From Bacillus dicomae (GTDB lineage Bacteria > Bacillota > Bacilli > Bacillales > Bacillaceae_G): a stretch of 64,000 bases of DNA. How positions within the stretch are numbered: the stretch's first letter is position 1; every line of letters starts with the position of its first letter. Below are positions 45,783-54,410 of this stretch, piece after piece. The translations under genes were made by a program, and so were the position numbers. Where the stretch lies: NCBI RefSeq assembly GCF_006494425.1, contig NZ_VHIV01000002.1, positions 1,240,001 through 1,304,000 on the forward strand. Reading direction: 5' to 3'. Below the pieces are notes generated by a model. It saw nothing but the letters and a program-made list of their open reading frames with translations. It ran no database searches and was not told the origin of the DNA.

Positions 45783-46190
45783 TTAAATGAAAAATAACGC
45801 AGCTAATGTAATTCCGAAGATGAAACCAAATCCGAGTTCAACGCCCCAGCCACAACCGCCGCCACAACCGCCGCCGCCCCAGCCGCCGCCACCACAACTA
45901 CCGCAACCACGACCGCCACATCCACAGCTACTAAATCCACCACCGCATCCAAATCCACAACTATCACATCTGCTAAGGCCGCCGCAAAGATCGCAACCAC
46001 CGTTTGCATATGCATCATAGTATCCGAATCCTGAATCAAAAGATGAGTGCTGTTGCACAGGTTCAATCCATACAGAGTCTTTTGTCACATCAATTATTTT
46101 GCCTAAATGGATGCGACCCTCACGATCTTCAATTCGAACGACTTTACCGAAATAACGTCGGCATGTATCATAACATTTTTGTCTATGCAT
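45783..46190 (-). CDS. Gly/Cys-rich protein with SH3/Sm-like start and C-terminal helix
   Basis: A 135-aa protein in three parts: residues 1-45 look like a small beta-barrel (HRQKCYDTCRRYFGKVV, then IHLGKIIDVTKDSVWIEP); residues ~60-112 are a low-complexity run of Gly and Cys with CGGG and CGG units; the last ~20 residues form one hydrophobic helix. The ATG at 46190 follows GGAAGGAGA; an ATG six codons upstream covers that site. Cys/Gly-rich proteins of this kind in Bacillus are often spore-coat or cross-linked surface proteins, so a spore role is possible (inference). Confidence 0.7.
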   Translation of the reverse strand: MHRQKCYDTCRRYFGKVVRIEDREGRIHLGKIIDVTKDSVWIEPVQQHSSFDSGFGYYDAYANGGCDLCGGLSRCDSCGFGCGGGFSSCGCGGRGCGSCGGGGWGGGGCGGGCGWGVELGFGFIFGITLAALFFI

Positions 46191-46322
46191 GTTTCTTCTC
46201 CTTCCCATTACAGTAATACGATATGTAAAGGGGACAAGTGCGGCTTGTACGAATGCCCTAACTATCATAATTGTTATAGGAAAGGGGAAATATAGTAAGA
46301 GGATATATAAGGAGGAAAAGGC

Positions 46323-46658
46323 ATGAAATCTACAGATCAGTTTCAGACATACGAAGTACCGTGGGAAGAGTTTATTAAAGCGTTGAGAGAGGAAATGAAG
46401 AAGCAAGTAGGGGCAGATATTATTGATACAGTCGTTTGCAATTTAGAAGATGGTTTTGAGGTGTATACATATGTGCAGGGGGACTTGGATTTTGAGTATA
46501 AGGAAACGCTGGAAAGGAAATACGGGAGCGATGCAAAAACTCCTAATGTGTTAACGATTATGTTATTAGCTAGCATTTATAGTACAAGTGAAGAGAATAT
46601 ACGCTTGCATGCGGATAATAAAGAGAATCCAATTGTTGAAGTGTATGTGAAGCAATAA
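46323..46658 (+). CDS. Conserved hypothetical acidic protein, 111 aa
   Basis: Not recognised as a named family. A soluble, acidic alpha/beta protein with an N-terminal helix (WEEFIKALREEMKKQ) and alternating hydrophobic strands afterwards. No signal peptide; one Cys. GGAGGAAAAG precedes the ATG, which is divergent from the Gly/Cys-rich gene by 132 bases. Ends in a terminator next to a bcr1 repeat. Confidence 0.7.
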   Translation: MKSTDQFQTYEVPWEEFIKALREEMKKQVGADIIDTVVCNLEDGFEVYTYVQGDLDFEYKETLERKYGSDAKTPNVLTIMLLASIYSTSEENIRLHADNKENPIVEVYVKQ

Positions 46659-46685
46659 AACACGCTGTGAAGGCGTGTTTTTTAT
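46657..46685 (+). terminator. Terminator after 111-aa gene
   Basis: AAAACACGC (46657-46665) with GCGTGTTTT (46673-46681) and a T run that merges with the left TTTAT of the bcr1 element. Confidence 0.8.
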
Positions 46686-46839
46686 TTGTCCCGCATTAAC
46701 GGACAGTAAAATCCCCAATCTCAAAATTCAGCGGAAGCAAAGAAGGGAGGCAGGGGATCAATTGTCCGTAAAAGCCCGATTGGTTCAACTAATAATCAGC
46801 GGGGGGGAACAACCCCCACTTATTAAAGTTTCACTTTAT
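46681..46839 (+). repeat. bcr1-type repeat of the B. cereus group
   Basis: A non-coding element of about 149 bases (46686-46834) flanked by direct TTTAT copies (46681-46685 and 46835-46839), the target duplication known for bcr1. Inside, ACGGACA (46699-46705) pairs with TGTCCGT (46763-46769), ATCCCC with GGGGAT, and a run of seven G with a later run of five C, so its RNA would fold strongly. It is of the known size for bcr1 and probably moved in trans. Identified from memory of the element. Confidence 0.75.
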
Positions 46840-46878
46840 ATGGTAAAATGTTAGAAAATTAAGAAAGATGGTGATGGT

Positions 46879-47217
46879 TTGAAAATTAAACATCTTAATT
46901 TAACAGTTGCAGATGTAGTAGCTGCGAGAGAGTTTTTAGAAAAGTATTTTGGCTTAACTTGTAGCGGAACAAGGGGAAATGGCTTTGCAGTTATGCGTGA
47001 TAATGATGGATTTATACTAACTTTAATGAAAGGAAAAGAAGTTCAGTATCCAAAAACATTTCATGTAGGATTTCCACAAGAAAGTGAAGAACAAGTAGAT
47101 AAGATAAATCAAAGATTGAAGGAAGATGGGTTTTTGGTTGAGGCTCCTAAACGTGCACATGCGTATACGTTTTACGTTGAAGCACCTGGTGGATTTACAA
47201 TAGAAGTGATGTGTTAA
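46879..47217 (+). CDS. VOC-family (glyoxalase/bleomycin resistance-like) protein
   Basis: A 112-aa single VOC domain: KHLNLTVADVVAAREFLEKY at the start, EAPGGFTIEVMC at the end. The His and Glu metal ligands of the fold are kept (HLNLTV and TIEV). The substrate is unknown. It appears to use TTG at 46879 with GGTGATGG upstream; no in-frame ATG fits. It follows the bcr1 element by about 40 bases. Confidence 0.82.
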   Translation: MKIKHLNLTVADVVAAREFLEKYFGLTCSGTRGNGFAVMRDNDGFILTLMKGKEVQYPKTFHVGFPQESEEQVDKINQRLKEDGFLVEAPKRAHAYTFYVEAPGGFTIEVMC

Positions 47218-47264
47218 GTCAAAAATCAAACTTTTTGTTATGTGTTTTTAAAATAAAAAGTAGG

Positions 47265-47304
47265 AAAAGTCTGTTTTAAGTGTAAAGCTTAAACAGGCTT
47301 TTTT
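47265..47304 (+). terminator. Terminator after VOC gene
   Basis: A near-perfect 15-bp stem (about 47265-47280 with 47288-47302) and a T run, upstream of the vWA operon. Confidence 0.8.
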
Positions 47305-47474
47305 ACTTACATTACCGGATAGAAAATGCTAGAAAGAATAATATTCAGCTTATAAAACTGTTTACATAATAAAGTTATGCTATGTTCGTTGTCCTAAAAT
47401 ACAAGTCATATATCTTGTATCCTCTCATAAATTTAAACATAGGAATTTGTCTACAAAGGTGGCGAAGCCTCATC

Positions 47475-49574
47475 ATGAAAATTCGAATTTGTGCCACATT
47501 CATGTTGTTTCTATTTATATGGTTACATCCTTTTTGGACTTTTGCAAAAGGAGAGGAGGCAAAGGAAAGGGTCGTTTCACTTGTATATGATGATTCGGGC
47601 AGCATGAGAAATAACGATCGCTGGAAATATGCCAATTACGCTTTGCAAAGTTTAGTTGCGCTATTAGATGAAAAAGATAAATTTTCTTACGTTCCAATGA
47701 GCAAGCCGAATGATCCATTAAACATTTCGTTAACGAAGGATAAGAGACAAACAGAAATTGAGGGAATTGGAGCGTGGAAAACGTATTTAAATACTCCGTT
47801 TAGCGCAGTAGAAACGGCGATACAATCTATAAAAAAGGAAGCAGATATAGATGGGAAACGTGAATTTTGGCTTATTGTCTTAACTGACGGGGCATTTAAT
47901 GATTTAGAGAAAGATAAGGTTGGCGGAAAAGAACAAATTACACAGAAGTTAGAACAGTTTAAGAAGGATATGGATGCAAAAAAGATATCGCTACATCCGA
48001 TTTTAATTACGATGGAAGAGGATTTAGGGCAACAAGAAAAAGCACAGCTAAATACGTTTAAAGAAATATGGAAGAAAGAGCTCAACGGGGTTACGATGCC
48101 ATCTAGTGGAGAGGATGGTATTGTAAAAAGCGTCAATCAAGTGGCAGCATTAGTTGCAAATCGTGATCCGTTCTCTTCCGTTGAATCGATTGTAAAAACG
48201 AAAGTAGTAGGGAAGAAAGTAGAGATTACAACACCATTTCCGTTAAAACGTATGACACTTGTACGACAATCTCCTTCTCTGCCCGATTATCAGGTCACAC
48301 AAATTTCTAAACCATTACAATTAAAATCTTCGTTTTCCATACATGCACCAGGAGAAGCGAAATTATTCGGAAATATAGTTCATATAAGTACGGAAAATGA
48401 GGAAGTTATTAAACCAGGAACTTATACGATAGAAGTGGACCGAGATATTGAGAAAGAAGGGTTACAAGTACTAGTCGAACCGGCACTTAATTATACTGTT
48501 TCTACTTATGACAAAGAGGATAAGGATAGAAAAAATGTTGAGGAAATGTATGAAGGTGTGACAGCTGTTATTGAAGCAAAACCTACTGAGTTACCAGTTC
48601 AGTCTTCTTACTTTCAGGCAGAAGTAGAAATAGACGGAAAGCAATATGCGATGAAGTGGGACGATAAAAGACATGTGTTTTATTACGAAACGAAGCTTAC
48701 TAAAGGATTAGTACGCGGGAAAGTCCATATGAACATAAAGGGATTTTACAGACAGACGAAAGAATTTAAAATCGAAACAACGAAAAAGCCTGAATTATCA
48801 ATTCAAACTGTCACGAAAGATTATGAAGAAAAAGTAACAAATTTAGAGAATAGTAAACCGTTTATTATACAACCACAGTTAGATGGTAAGCCGATGACAG
48901 AAGAGGCTGTAAAGAAACTATTAAAATCTACTGGTGTCACATCTAAACAATCAATCAACTATGAAATAAAACAACATGGTAATCAAATTTATATTTATCC
49001 TCGCCCTCATTACTCCGACACATTCAATTTTACAGATACCGGCACCGTAGAAGCTACCATCGTAGTGCAAGATTCAAAGTTGCAAGAAGTAAAGAAAAAT
49101 ATAACACTTCATATTCAAAATGCGCCGTTTTATGAAAAGTATGCGCTTATTTTTAAGTTTGTTATTCCTATTACCTTATTATTGTTAGTAGTAGGAATAA
49201 TCGTTTTAGGATGGATTGTCCGTCCAAGATTTCACAGAAAAGCACTATTGTATTATGAATGGGATCAAGAAGTAGCGAAAGATTGGCTGTATCAATCTGA
49301 ACCAGAGTTACTTAAAAATAAATGGTGGAAACATTATTTTGGTATTCCATTTAGAGCGGAAAGGAAGACTGTACAATCCGTTACGTTTATAGCAAAGAAA
49401 GGATCGAAATCGATATTTGTAGCGAAAGAGTCACAAGTAGTAGGAATGATTATTGATGGGATGTTTATAACAGAGGATGAGGTTGGAATGGAACATAAGA
49501 CACTATATCCAAACGAACTTTTAGTAATTGATAGAGGATATGGTAAGGAGGTTTACAAATACGAGTGTGAATAG
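47475..49574 (+). CDS. von Willebrand factor A domain membrane protein
   Basis: A 699-aa protein. A signal peptide (1 to ~25) is followed by a vWA domain (about 32-230) whose MIDAS motif reads D39-x-S41-x-S43 (DDSGSMRNND), with a later LTDGAF. The middle (~240-550) is made of beta-rich modules, then comes one membrane helix (about 557-582) and a ~115-residue cytoplasmic tail rich in Trp and basic residues. The start at 47475 follows AAGGTGG and fits the signal peptide. The next gene, 72 bases downstream, encodes a tubulin-like protein, suggesting that the tail contacts it (inference). Confidence 0.85.
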   Translation: MKIRICATFMLFLFIWLHPFWTFAKGEEAKERVVSLVYDDSGSMRNNDRWKYANYALQSLVALLDEKDKFSYVPMSKPNDPLNISLTKDKRQTEIEGIGAWKTYLNTPFSAVETAIQSIKKEADIDGKREFWLIVLTDGAFNDLEKDKVGGKEQITQKLEQFKKDMDAKKISLHPILITMEEDLGQQEKAQLNTFKEIWKKELNGVTMPSSGEDGIVKSVNQVAALVANRDPFSSVESIVKTKVVGKKVEITTPFPLKRMTLVRQSPSLPDYQVTQISKPLQLKSSFSIHAPGEAKLFGNIVHISTENEEVIKPGTYTIEVDRDIEKEGLQVLVEPALNYTVSTYDKEDKDRKNVEEMYEGVTAVIEAKPTELPVQSSYFQAEVEIDGKQYAMKWDDKRHVFYYETKLTKGLVRGKVHMNIKGFYRQTKEFKIETTKKPELSIQTVTKDYEEKVTNLENSKPFIIQPQLDGKPMTEEAVKKLLKSTGVTSKQSINYEIKQHGNQIYIYPRPHYSDTFNFTDTGTVEATIVVQDSKLQEVKKNITLHIQNAPFYEKYALIFKFVIPITLLLLVVGIIVLGWIVRPRFHRKALLYYEWDQEVAKDWLYQSEPELLKNKWWKHYFGIPFRAERKTVQSVTFIAKKGSKSIFVAKESQVVGMIIDGMFITEDEVGMEHKTLYPNELLVIDRGYGKEVYKYECE

Positions 49575-49646
49575 TAGATGGGAAAAAGAGGAGGGTTTTA
49601 TCTTTCCCTCTCTTTTCAAACAAGCAAGAATAGGAAGGTGGTTCAC

Positions 49647-52600
49647 ATGACGTTACAAGTTCCAACGATATTAATTGGTTTAGGTGGAATCGGTAGTACT
49701 GTGACACATCAAATATATGAAAGGCTGCCTGAGGAGCGCCGAAAAAAAGTAGCAATGCACGTATTTGATACAGATGTGAATACATTAAGTAAATTTGATC
49801 ATATTCGAAAGTTTAAGACGCAAACGAGTTCGAGCAAAACACCTAGGGAGTATATTGCGGGAGATCCAACGATTCCAGAATGGTTTCCAATGGACCCAAC
49901 TATACTTGATAAACCACTGACAGAAGGGGCAGGACAGTTACGCGTCATTTCCCGCTTAGCGTTACGTGCTGCGATGAAAGAAGATAAACTCACATCCTTT
50001 TGGCAAGAAATCGAGAAGATTTTTCCGGTTACAAGCGATCAAACGGAATATGGAGTGCGTGTCATTATAGTAACATCACTAGCGGGCGGAACAGGTTCAG
50101 GAATGTTTCTACAAATTGCATTATATTTACGTGAAATGCTTCGAAAAAAACTGCAGCATCACAACATTTTAATACGCGGTGCATTTTTAATGCCGGATGT
50201 GTTAGTGAAGACAAGAACGGTTAGTGCGAAAGAGTTTGAAACGGTGCAAGCAAACGGCTATGCATCGTTAAAAGAATTACATGCGATTACACTCGGTTCT
50301 ACGGGGGAATTATCTAAACGCGGTGGCGTTACTATTGAATTAGAGTATCGACCTGATCAAGTAGATGAAGACGGCAGAACAAATCATACGATTAAACAAC
50401 ATCATTTACCGTACAATTATTGTTTCTTATACGATTACGAAAACCTACATGGACACCATCTGCATAATTTATCGGATTATATGGAGCAAATGGCAAATAC
50501 GATTTATTTACAGTTATTTAGTCCGATGTCTGCAAATCATTTTGCGCAGGAAGATAATCAAATTCAGCAATTAGCAGAATCGAGCGGGAAAGGGCGATAT
50601 TGCGGGGCAGGAACGGCAAAGATTATTTATCCATATGAGCATGTGTTAAAATATTGTGCCTTAAAATGGGCAGTGCAAGGATTAGACGAATCGTGGCTGC
50701 ATTTAGATCAATTGTTTCAAGAAAAGAAACAAAGATACGATCAAGATGTAAAACGTGGTATGCAGCGTGAAAAACCAGAGCGTGGGAAGAGTTATTTAGA
50801 AGATTTAGAACATCTTGCTACTCGTCCAGAGCAGGCACATATTTTCTATAGACAAATGTATAATGAAACGCGTGAAGGAGCAGAGGGTGGTAAGGTCGGT
50901 GTTGCGAAATCTAAACTGTTTTTAGAAGCTGTAGAAAGCTATGTACAGCGTACGGTACAAAAAGACGAGGAATTAAATCGTCTGCAGCATGAGTGTAAAA
51001 TTTCGGCTGCGAAGCTGAAAATGGTGGAACAAATGAAAGGTGAAGTAGCAAGGGTGGATCATGCGGTTCGTTTATATGCATATGCGATTCCGAGCCGCGT
51101 ACATGAACATGTAACGACGCTTTTATATGACATGATTGAATCAGACCGTTTTTCACCAAGTGGTTCTGAAGGACAGTCATATCAATTAAATACATGGTTT
51201 TTAAAGAAAACAGACCCAGTTCATCCAGTATCAGCACGTTTTATGTTGTATGAAATTCGAAAGCAGTTAGTCGAAAAAATGAATCGACTACATGAAAATA
51301 ATGAGCAAAAGCGTAATTTAATTCAAAACTACGATAAGAAATTTAATGTGAGTAACATTGATGGAACGGTAACAGCTGTACGCCGAGTGGAAATTGCGCA
51401 GCAACAAGGTTGGTTTGGAAAAATGATTAATAATCAGCAGCGTTTATTTAAAAAGGAATTTGAAGATATTGTAACGCAGTACGTACACAAATTAAACGAA
51501 TACCGTAAAGAAATGCTATTAGAACTCGTTTATCAATCGCTATATCAAGCAGTTAATAAAATGATTCAATATTGGGAAAGATTCTTTGATAATCTACATG
51601 AAACACGTGAAAATTTATTGTTCGAAATTCAAAAACGAAGCAAGGAATTTGAAGGGAAAACAAACCCAACGAATGTATACGTATTAGCTGAAGAGAAGTT
51701 ACAAGAAAAGATATGGCAAGATATGCAACAACATTTAAATTTAGGTGTATTACCGAAAGATATATGTGCGGAAATTTATATGAGCTTATACGGGGAATAT
51801 TGCCGGGATGCGAAAACAGAAGAGATTCAATCGAAAAAGGTAGAAGACTTTTATCGTGAGCACATACTAAGCTATTGTTACGATGAATTACAAATACGCT
51901 ATCGCGATAAATTAGAGCTTAATATCGTTGAGGCATTACGAAAAGAAGCGGATTATAAGAAGCGTGATCGTGATGAATATGTTCGTGAAAAAATTGAAGA
52001 CTTGTTCCATTTAGCAAGTCCATTCGTTCCGAAAGTTTCTCATCATAGGGAATTACAATATTGGGGTATACATCCATCTTTAAAGAAAGAACTGCAAGAA
52101 GAATTAATACAAGAAATGTTTAAAGAAAAAGATACAGTAAATGAAGCTTTTTCACCATTTGAGGTCATTTGTTATCGTGCGCATTACGGTTTGTCATTGC
52201 AAGACTTTCCTAAGCTTTCATCTGGACATATTGCAAATGGATTTATGAATGATAAAGGTGATTATTTTCAGTCGTACTATCGCCGAGTAAATAAGTTGAA
52301 TAGTAAAAAATCTAGTTTAACGCCGCATTTAGATAAGTATTGGCACTTACCGGCATTCATGCCAGACTTAAATGCAACGCAAACGAAGTTAGATTATGAT
52401 AAATGTAATCGAGCTCTTCTATACGCGTATATGTATCGCTGGATAAGTTTAGTTGCTGTTGATGGCCAGTTCGTGTATCAATATAACGGCGTTGGACGTA
52501 GCTTCTTAATTCAGTCGATGGGGAAAAATATTTCAAGCGAAAGTTATAAATTACACAGAGCATTGCTTCATAACCCATTTATTTATGAAAACATCTTGTC

Positions 52601-53009
52601 AAGATTTGAAGAAGAACAAGAAAAGGCGATGATACAAGGTGGACATTTATATACACATCCATTTGTATTAGGTGCTCAAGATATTAGATGGCTACGTAAA
52701 GAGCATGTCCATAATATTTTAGATATGATTTTAATGTATGACCGTGAAGCGAAATATGATCCAACGTTAGAAGAAACTTCTGATGAATTATTAAGACTAT
52801 TCCTTGATGAAATTGAGTTATATTTCCAAAACTATTACGGTACAGGTGCGGATATGGTTGCAAAGAAAGAGAAAGAAATGTTTATTAAACAATTATGGGA
52901 TCGTTCGTACGCGAAAGGGTATGTAGATCCAAATAGTGCGCCTTATAAAAAATGGCAAAATTTATTAAGCGTTCATGATGAAGAAGAAACGCCAAAAACG
53001 AATGTATAA
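49647..53009 (+). CDS. Large tubulin/FtsZ-superfamily-like protein, 1120 aa
   Basis: A cytoplasmic protein with an N-terminal nucleotide-binding fold of the tubulin/FtsZ superfamily: LIGLGGIGSTV (residues ~9-19), GAGQLR (~94-99) and the phosphate loop AGGTGSGMF (146-154). This fits the 'tubulin-like' (Tubulin_2) group found in gene pairs with vWA proteins. The long remainder (~350-1100) is charged and helical, with stretches likely to be coiled. The ATG at 49647 follows GGAAGGTGG; the earlier ATG at 49578 has no site. No membrane segment is visible. Function in Bacillus is not known to me; assembly into filaments is inference. Confidence 0.8.
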   Translation: MTLQVPTILIGLGGIGSTVTHQIYERLPEERRKKVAMHVFDTDVNTLSKFDHIRKFKTQTSSSKTPREYIAGDPTIPEWFPMDPTILDKPLTEGAGQLRVISRLALRAAMKEDKLTSFWQEIEKIFPVTSDQTEYGVRVIIVTSLAGGTGSGMFLQIALYLREMLRKKLQHHNILIRGAFLMPDVLVKTRTVSAKEFETVQANGYASLKELHAITLGSTGELSKRGGVTIELEYRPDQVDEDGRTNHTIKQHHLPYNYCFLYDYENLHGHHLHNLSDYMEQMANTIYLQLFSPMSANHFAQEDNQIQQLAESSGKGRYCGAGTAKIIYPYEHVLKYCALKWAVQGLDESWLHLDQLFQEKKQRYDQDVKRGMQREKPERGKSYLEDLEHLATRPEQAHIFYRQMYNETREGAEGGKVGVAKSKLFLEAVESYVQRTVQKDEELNRLQHECKISAAKLKMVEQMKGEVARVDHAVRLYAYAIPSRVHEHVTTLLYDMIESDRFSPSGSEGQSYQLNTWFLKKTDPVHPVSARFMLYEIRKQLVEKMNRLHENNEQKRNLIQNYDKKFNVSNIDGTVTAVRRVEIAQQQGWFGKMINNQQRLFKKEFEDIVTQYVHKLNEYRKEMLLELVYQSLYQAVNKMIQYWERFFDNLHETRENLLFEIQKRSKEFEGKTNPTNVYVLAEEKLQEKIWQDMQQHLNLGVLPKDICAEIYMSLYGEYCRDAKTEEIQSKKVEDFYREHILSYCYDELQIRYRDKLELNIVEALRKEADYKKRDRDEYVREKIEDLFHLASPFVPKVSHHRELQYWGIHPSLKKELQEELIQEMFKEKDTVNEAFSPFEVICYRAHYGLSLQDFPKLSSGHIANGFMNDKGDYFQSYYRRVNKLNSKKSSLTPHLDKYWHLPAFMPDLNATQTKLDYDKCNRALLYAYMYRWISLVAVDGQFVYQYNGVGRSFLIQSMGKNISSESYKLHRALLHNPFIYENILSRFEEEQEKAMIQGGHLYTHPFVLGAQDIRWLRKEHVHNILDMILMYDREAKYDPTLEETSDELLRLFLDEIELYFQNYYGTGADMVAKKEKEMFIKQLWDRSYAKGYVDPNSAPYKKWQNLLSVHDEEETPKTNV

Positions 53010-53066
53010 TGAATGAAAAGGGAATCCTTAAAAGTGGCAATACAACTTTAGAAAAGAGGGATTCCG

Positions 53067-53201
53067 ATGCCGTTTTTAGGAAGTGTATATCAAATATTTG
53101 GATTGTATCCAGAAATTTATTATGGAATGATTTCAGCTGAACTCGCAGAGCAACAAAGATTGGAACAAGCGGAAAACGAAGAACCAGAAACAGAAGCGTA
53201 A
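53067..53201 (+). CDS. Acidic 44-aa protein downstream of tubulin-like gene
   Basis: An ATG with GAGGG eight bases upstream opens a 44-codon frame. The first half is aromatic and hydrophobic (MPFLGSVYQIFGLYPEIYYG), the second half Glu-rich (EQAENEEPETEA). It lies 57 bases after the tubulin-like gene and before a shared terminator, so it is probably the third gene of that operon. No family is recognised; the layout suggests a small membrane- or partner-binding peptide. Confidence 0.6.
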   Translation: MPFLGSVYQIFGLYPEIYYGMISAELAEQQRLEQAENEEPETEA

Positions 53202-53231
53202 CTGCATAGGAAGCTTCAAAATAAAAATGAT

Positions 53232-53273
53232 AACACGCTACTTATTCTTTAAACGTATAAGTAGCGTGTTTTG
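53232..53273. terminator. Bidirectional terminator, vWA/tubulin operon and ger operon
   Basis: A perfect 14-bp stem (53232-53245 with 53257-53270) followed by TTTTG, between convergent operons. Confidence 0.85.
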
Positions 53274-54410
53274 CTATTTAATAATTCCATTTTCTAAAAT
53301 TTTAATAGTAGGTGCTACTTTCACGTTAGCTTTTGAAAAGGCACTCGGCCAATCGTCTTCAACTTTTTTCCATTCTTTATATTGAAATGCTCTCGCATAA
53401 TCACCAAATCCGAATGGATCAAGTTGCTGTTTTTGAATTTTGTGGATTAAATCGTTCAAATCTTTATTTAGTTGTTTTGTAATAAGAGAAGTTAATTTCT
53501 TTCTATCTTTGTCTATATCCATATTGAATGTAAGTTCAGATACAGCAATTTTTAAATCCATTTTAACATTAAATTTGAAGTGGTTATCGCTATAGTCTGT
53601 ATGGATATCACGATTCATGCTAAGAACATTTATTGTTACGAAATCGCCGCCATCTGTATCTTTTAAATCACTATTACTTTCAACTGAAGTAGAAGGGATT
53701 TTCAATGTAAGCGAAACCGGTGTATTCGCTTTTTTTTGTAACAAAAGAAGAAGGGCGCTTTCATAACGATTTAATGACATTTTATAAATTCCGCGAGAAG
53801 TTAATAGCGCGGAACCGGTAACGATAACATCTTTTTTACCTTTTCTTATTTCTGAAATAGCAGGTGTTATACCTTTATTAAAAGTTTGTCTGTGAAATTC
53901 ATGGAATGTCGTAAAAACGGTCCGATTGTACAGTTTGTTCGTATTAATTAAATCTGTTAAATACTCGGGAAGGGCAGGCTTATCTTTAAAGTTATTATAT
54001 ATAACTGAAGAAATTGGACCGTCTACTGCAACCATGCGCATGTTTCCAGTGTTTTTAGGATCACGATACCAAACATCAAGGTAAGGCATAGCCCCTTCTT
54101 GTTTTAAAAAATTTGTGCTAAATAAAATGAGCTGTAACTTTTCTGTAGATACTAAACCGCCACTTGAACTATTAAACGTTGCTTTTGCTTCTCGAGGTGT
54201 ACGTACTTTCGCTTCATGTGTTTCGTACTTTTTTTCTACGTCTTCATTAAAAATAGGATTTACGTGGTACACAATTAATTTTCCTTTTGCTTTTGCGTCA
54301 AAGCCGTAAATTAATGAAATCGATTGTTTTTCTAAGTCGAGTCGATCTCCACAGCCTGTTAAAAAGGTTATGAGAAAGTAAAGTATAGTGAAATGAATAA
54401 AGCGCCTCAT
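53274..54410 (-). CDS. Spore germination lipoprotein, GerAC family
   Basis: A 378-aa C subunit of a GerA-type germinant receptor. The signal peptide ends in the lipobox LTGC (Cys near residue 20), and the Ger(x)C three-domain body follows (start DRLDLEKQSISL). The protein sits in the spore inner membrane with the A and B subunits. The gene starts directly after the B stop codon, with AGGAGA inside that gene, and is the last of the operon (order A-B-C). Confidence 0.92.
   Translation of the reverse strand: MRRFIHFTILYFLITFLTGCGDRLDLEKQSISLIYGFDAKAKGKLIVYHVNPIFNEDVEKKYETHEAKVRTPREAKATFNSSSGGLVSTEKLQLILFSTNFLKQEGAMPYLDVWYRDPKNTGNMRMVAVDGPISSVIYNNFKDKPALPEYLTDLINTNKLYNRTVFTTFHEFHRQTFNKGITPAISEIRKGKKDVIVTGSALLTSRGIYKMSLNRYESALLLLLQKKANTPVSLTLKIPSTSVESNSDLKDTDGGDFVTINVLSMNRDIHTDYSDNHFKFNVKMDLKIAVSELTFNMDIDKDRKKLTSLITKQLNKDLNDLIHKIQKQQLDPFGFGDYARAFQYKEWKKVEDDWPSAFSKANVKVAPTIKILENGIIK

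Noticed and set aside
45787-46020. Proline-rich plus-strand frame opposite the Gly/Cys-rich gene
   Set aside because: It is the complement of the Gly codons of the minus-strand gene, has no ribosome site, and its proline run is a by-product of GGN repeats.
47382-47474. Longer N-terminus for the vWA protein
   Set aside because: The added residues have no ribosome site and would bury the clear signal peptide that starts at 47475.
49578-49646. Earlier start for the tubulin-like protein
   Set aside because: There is no ribosome site before 49578, while 49647 has GGAAGGTGG and begins close to the nucleotide-binding strand, as expected.
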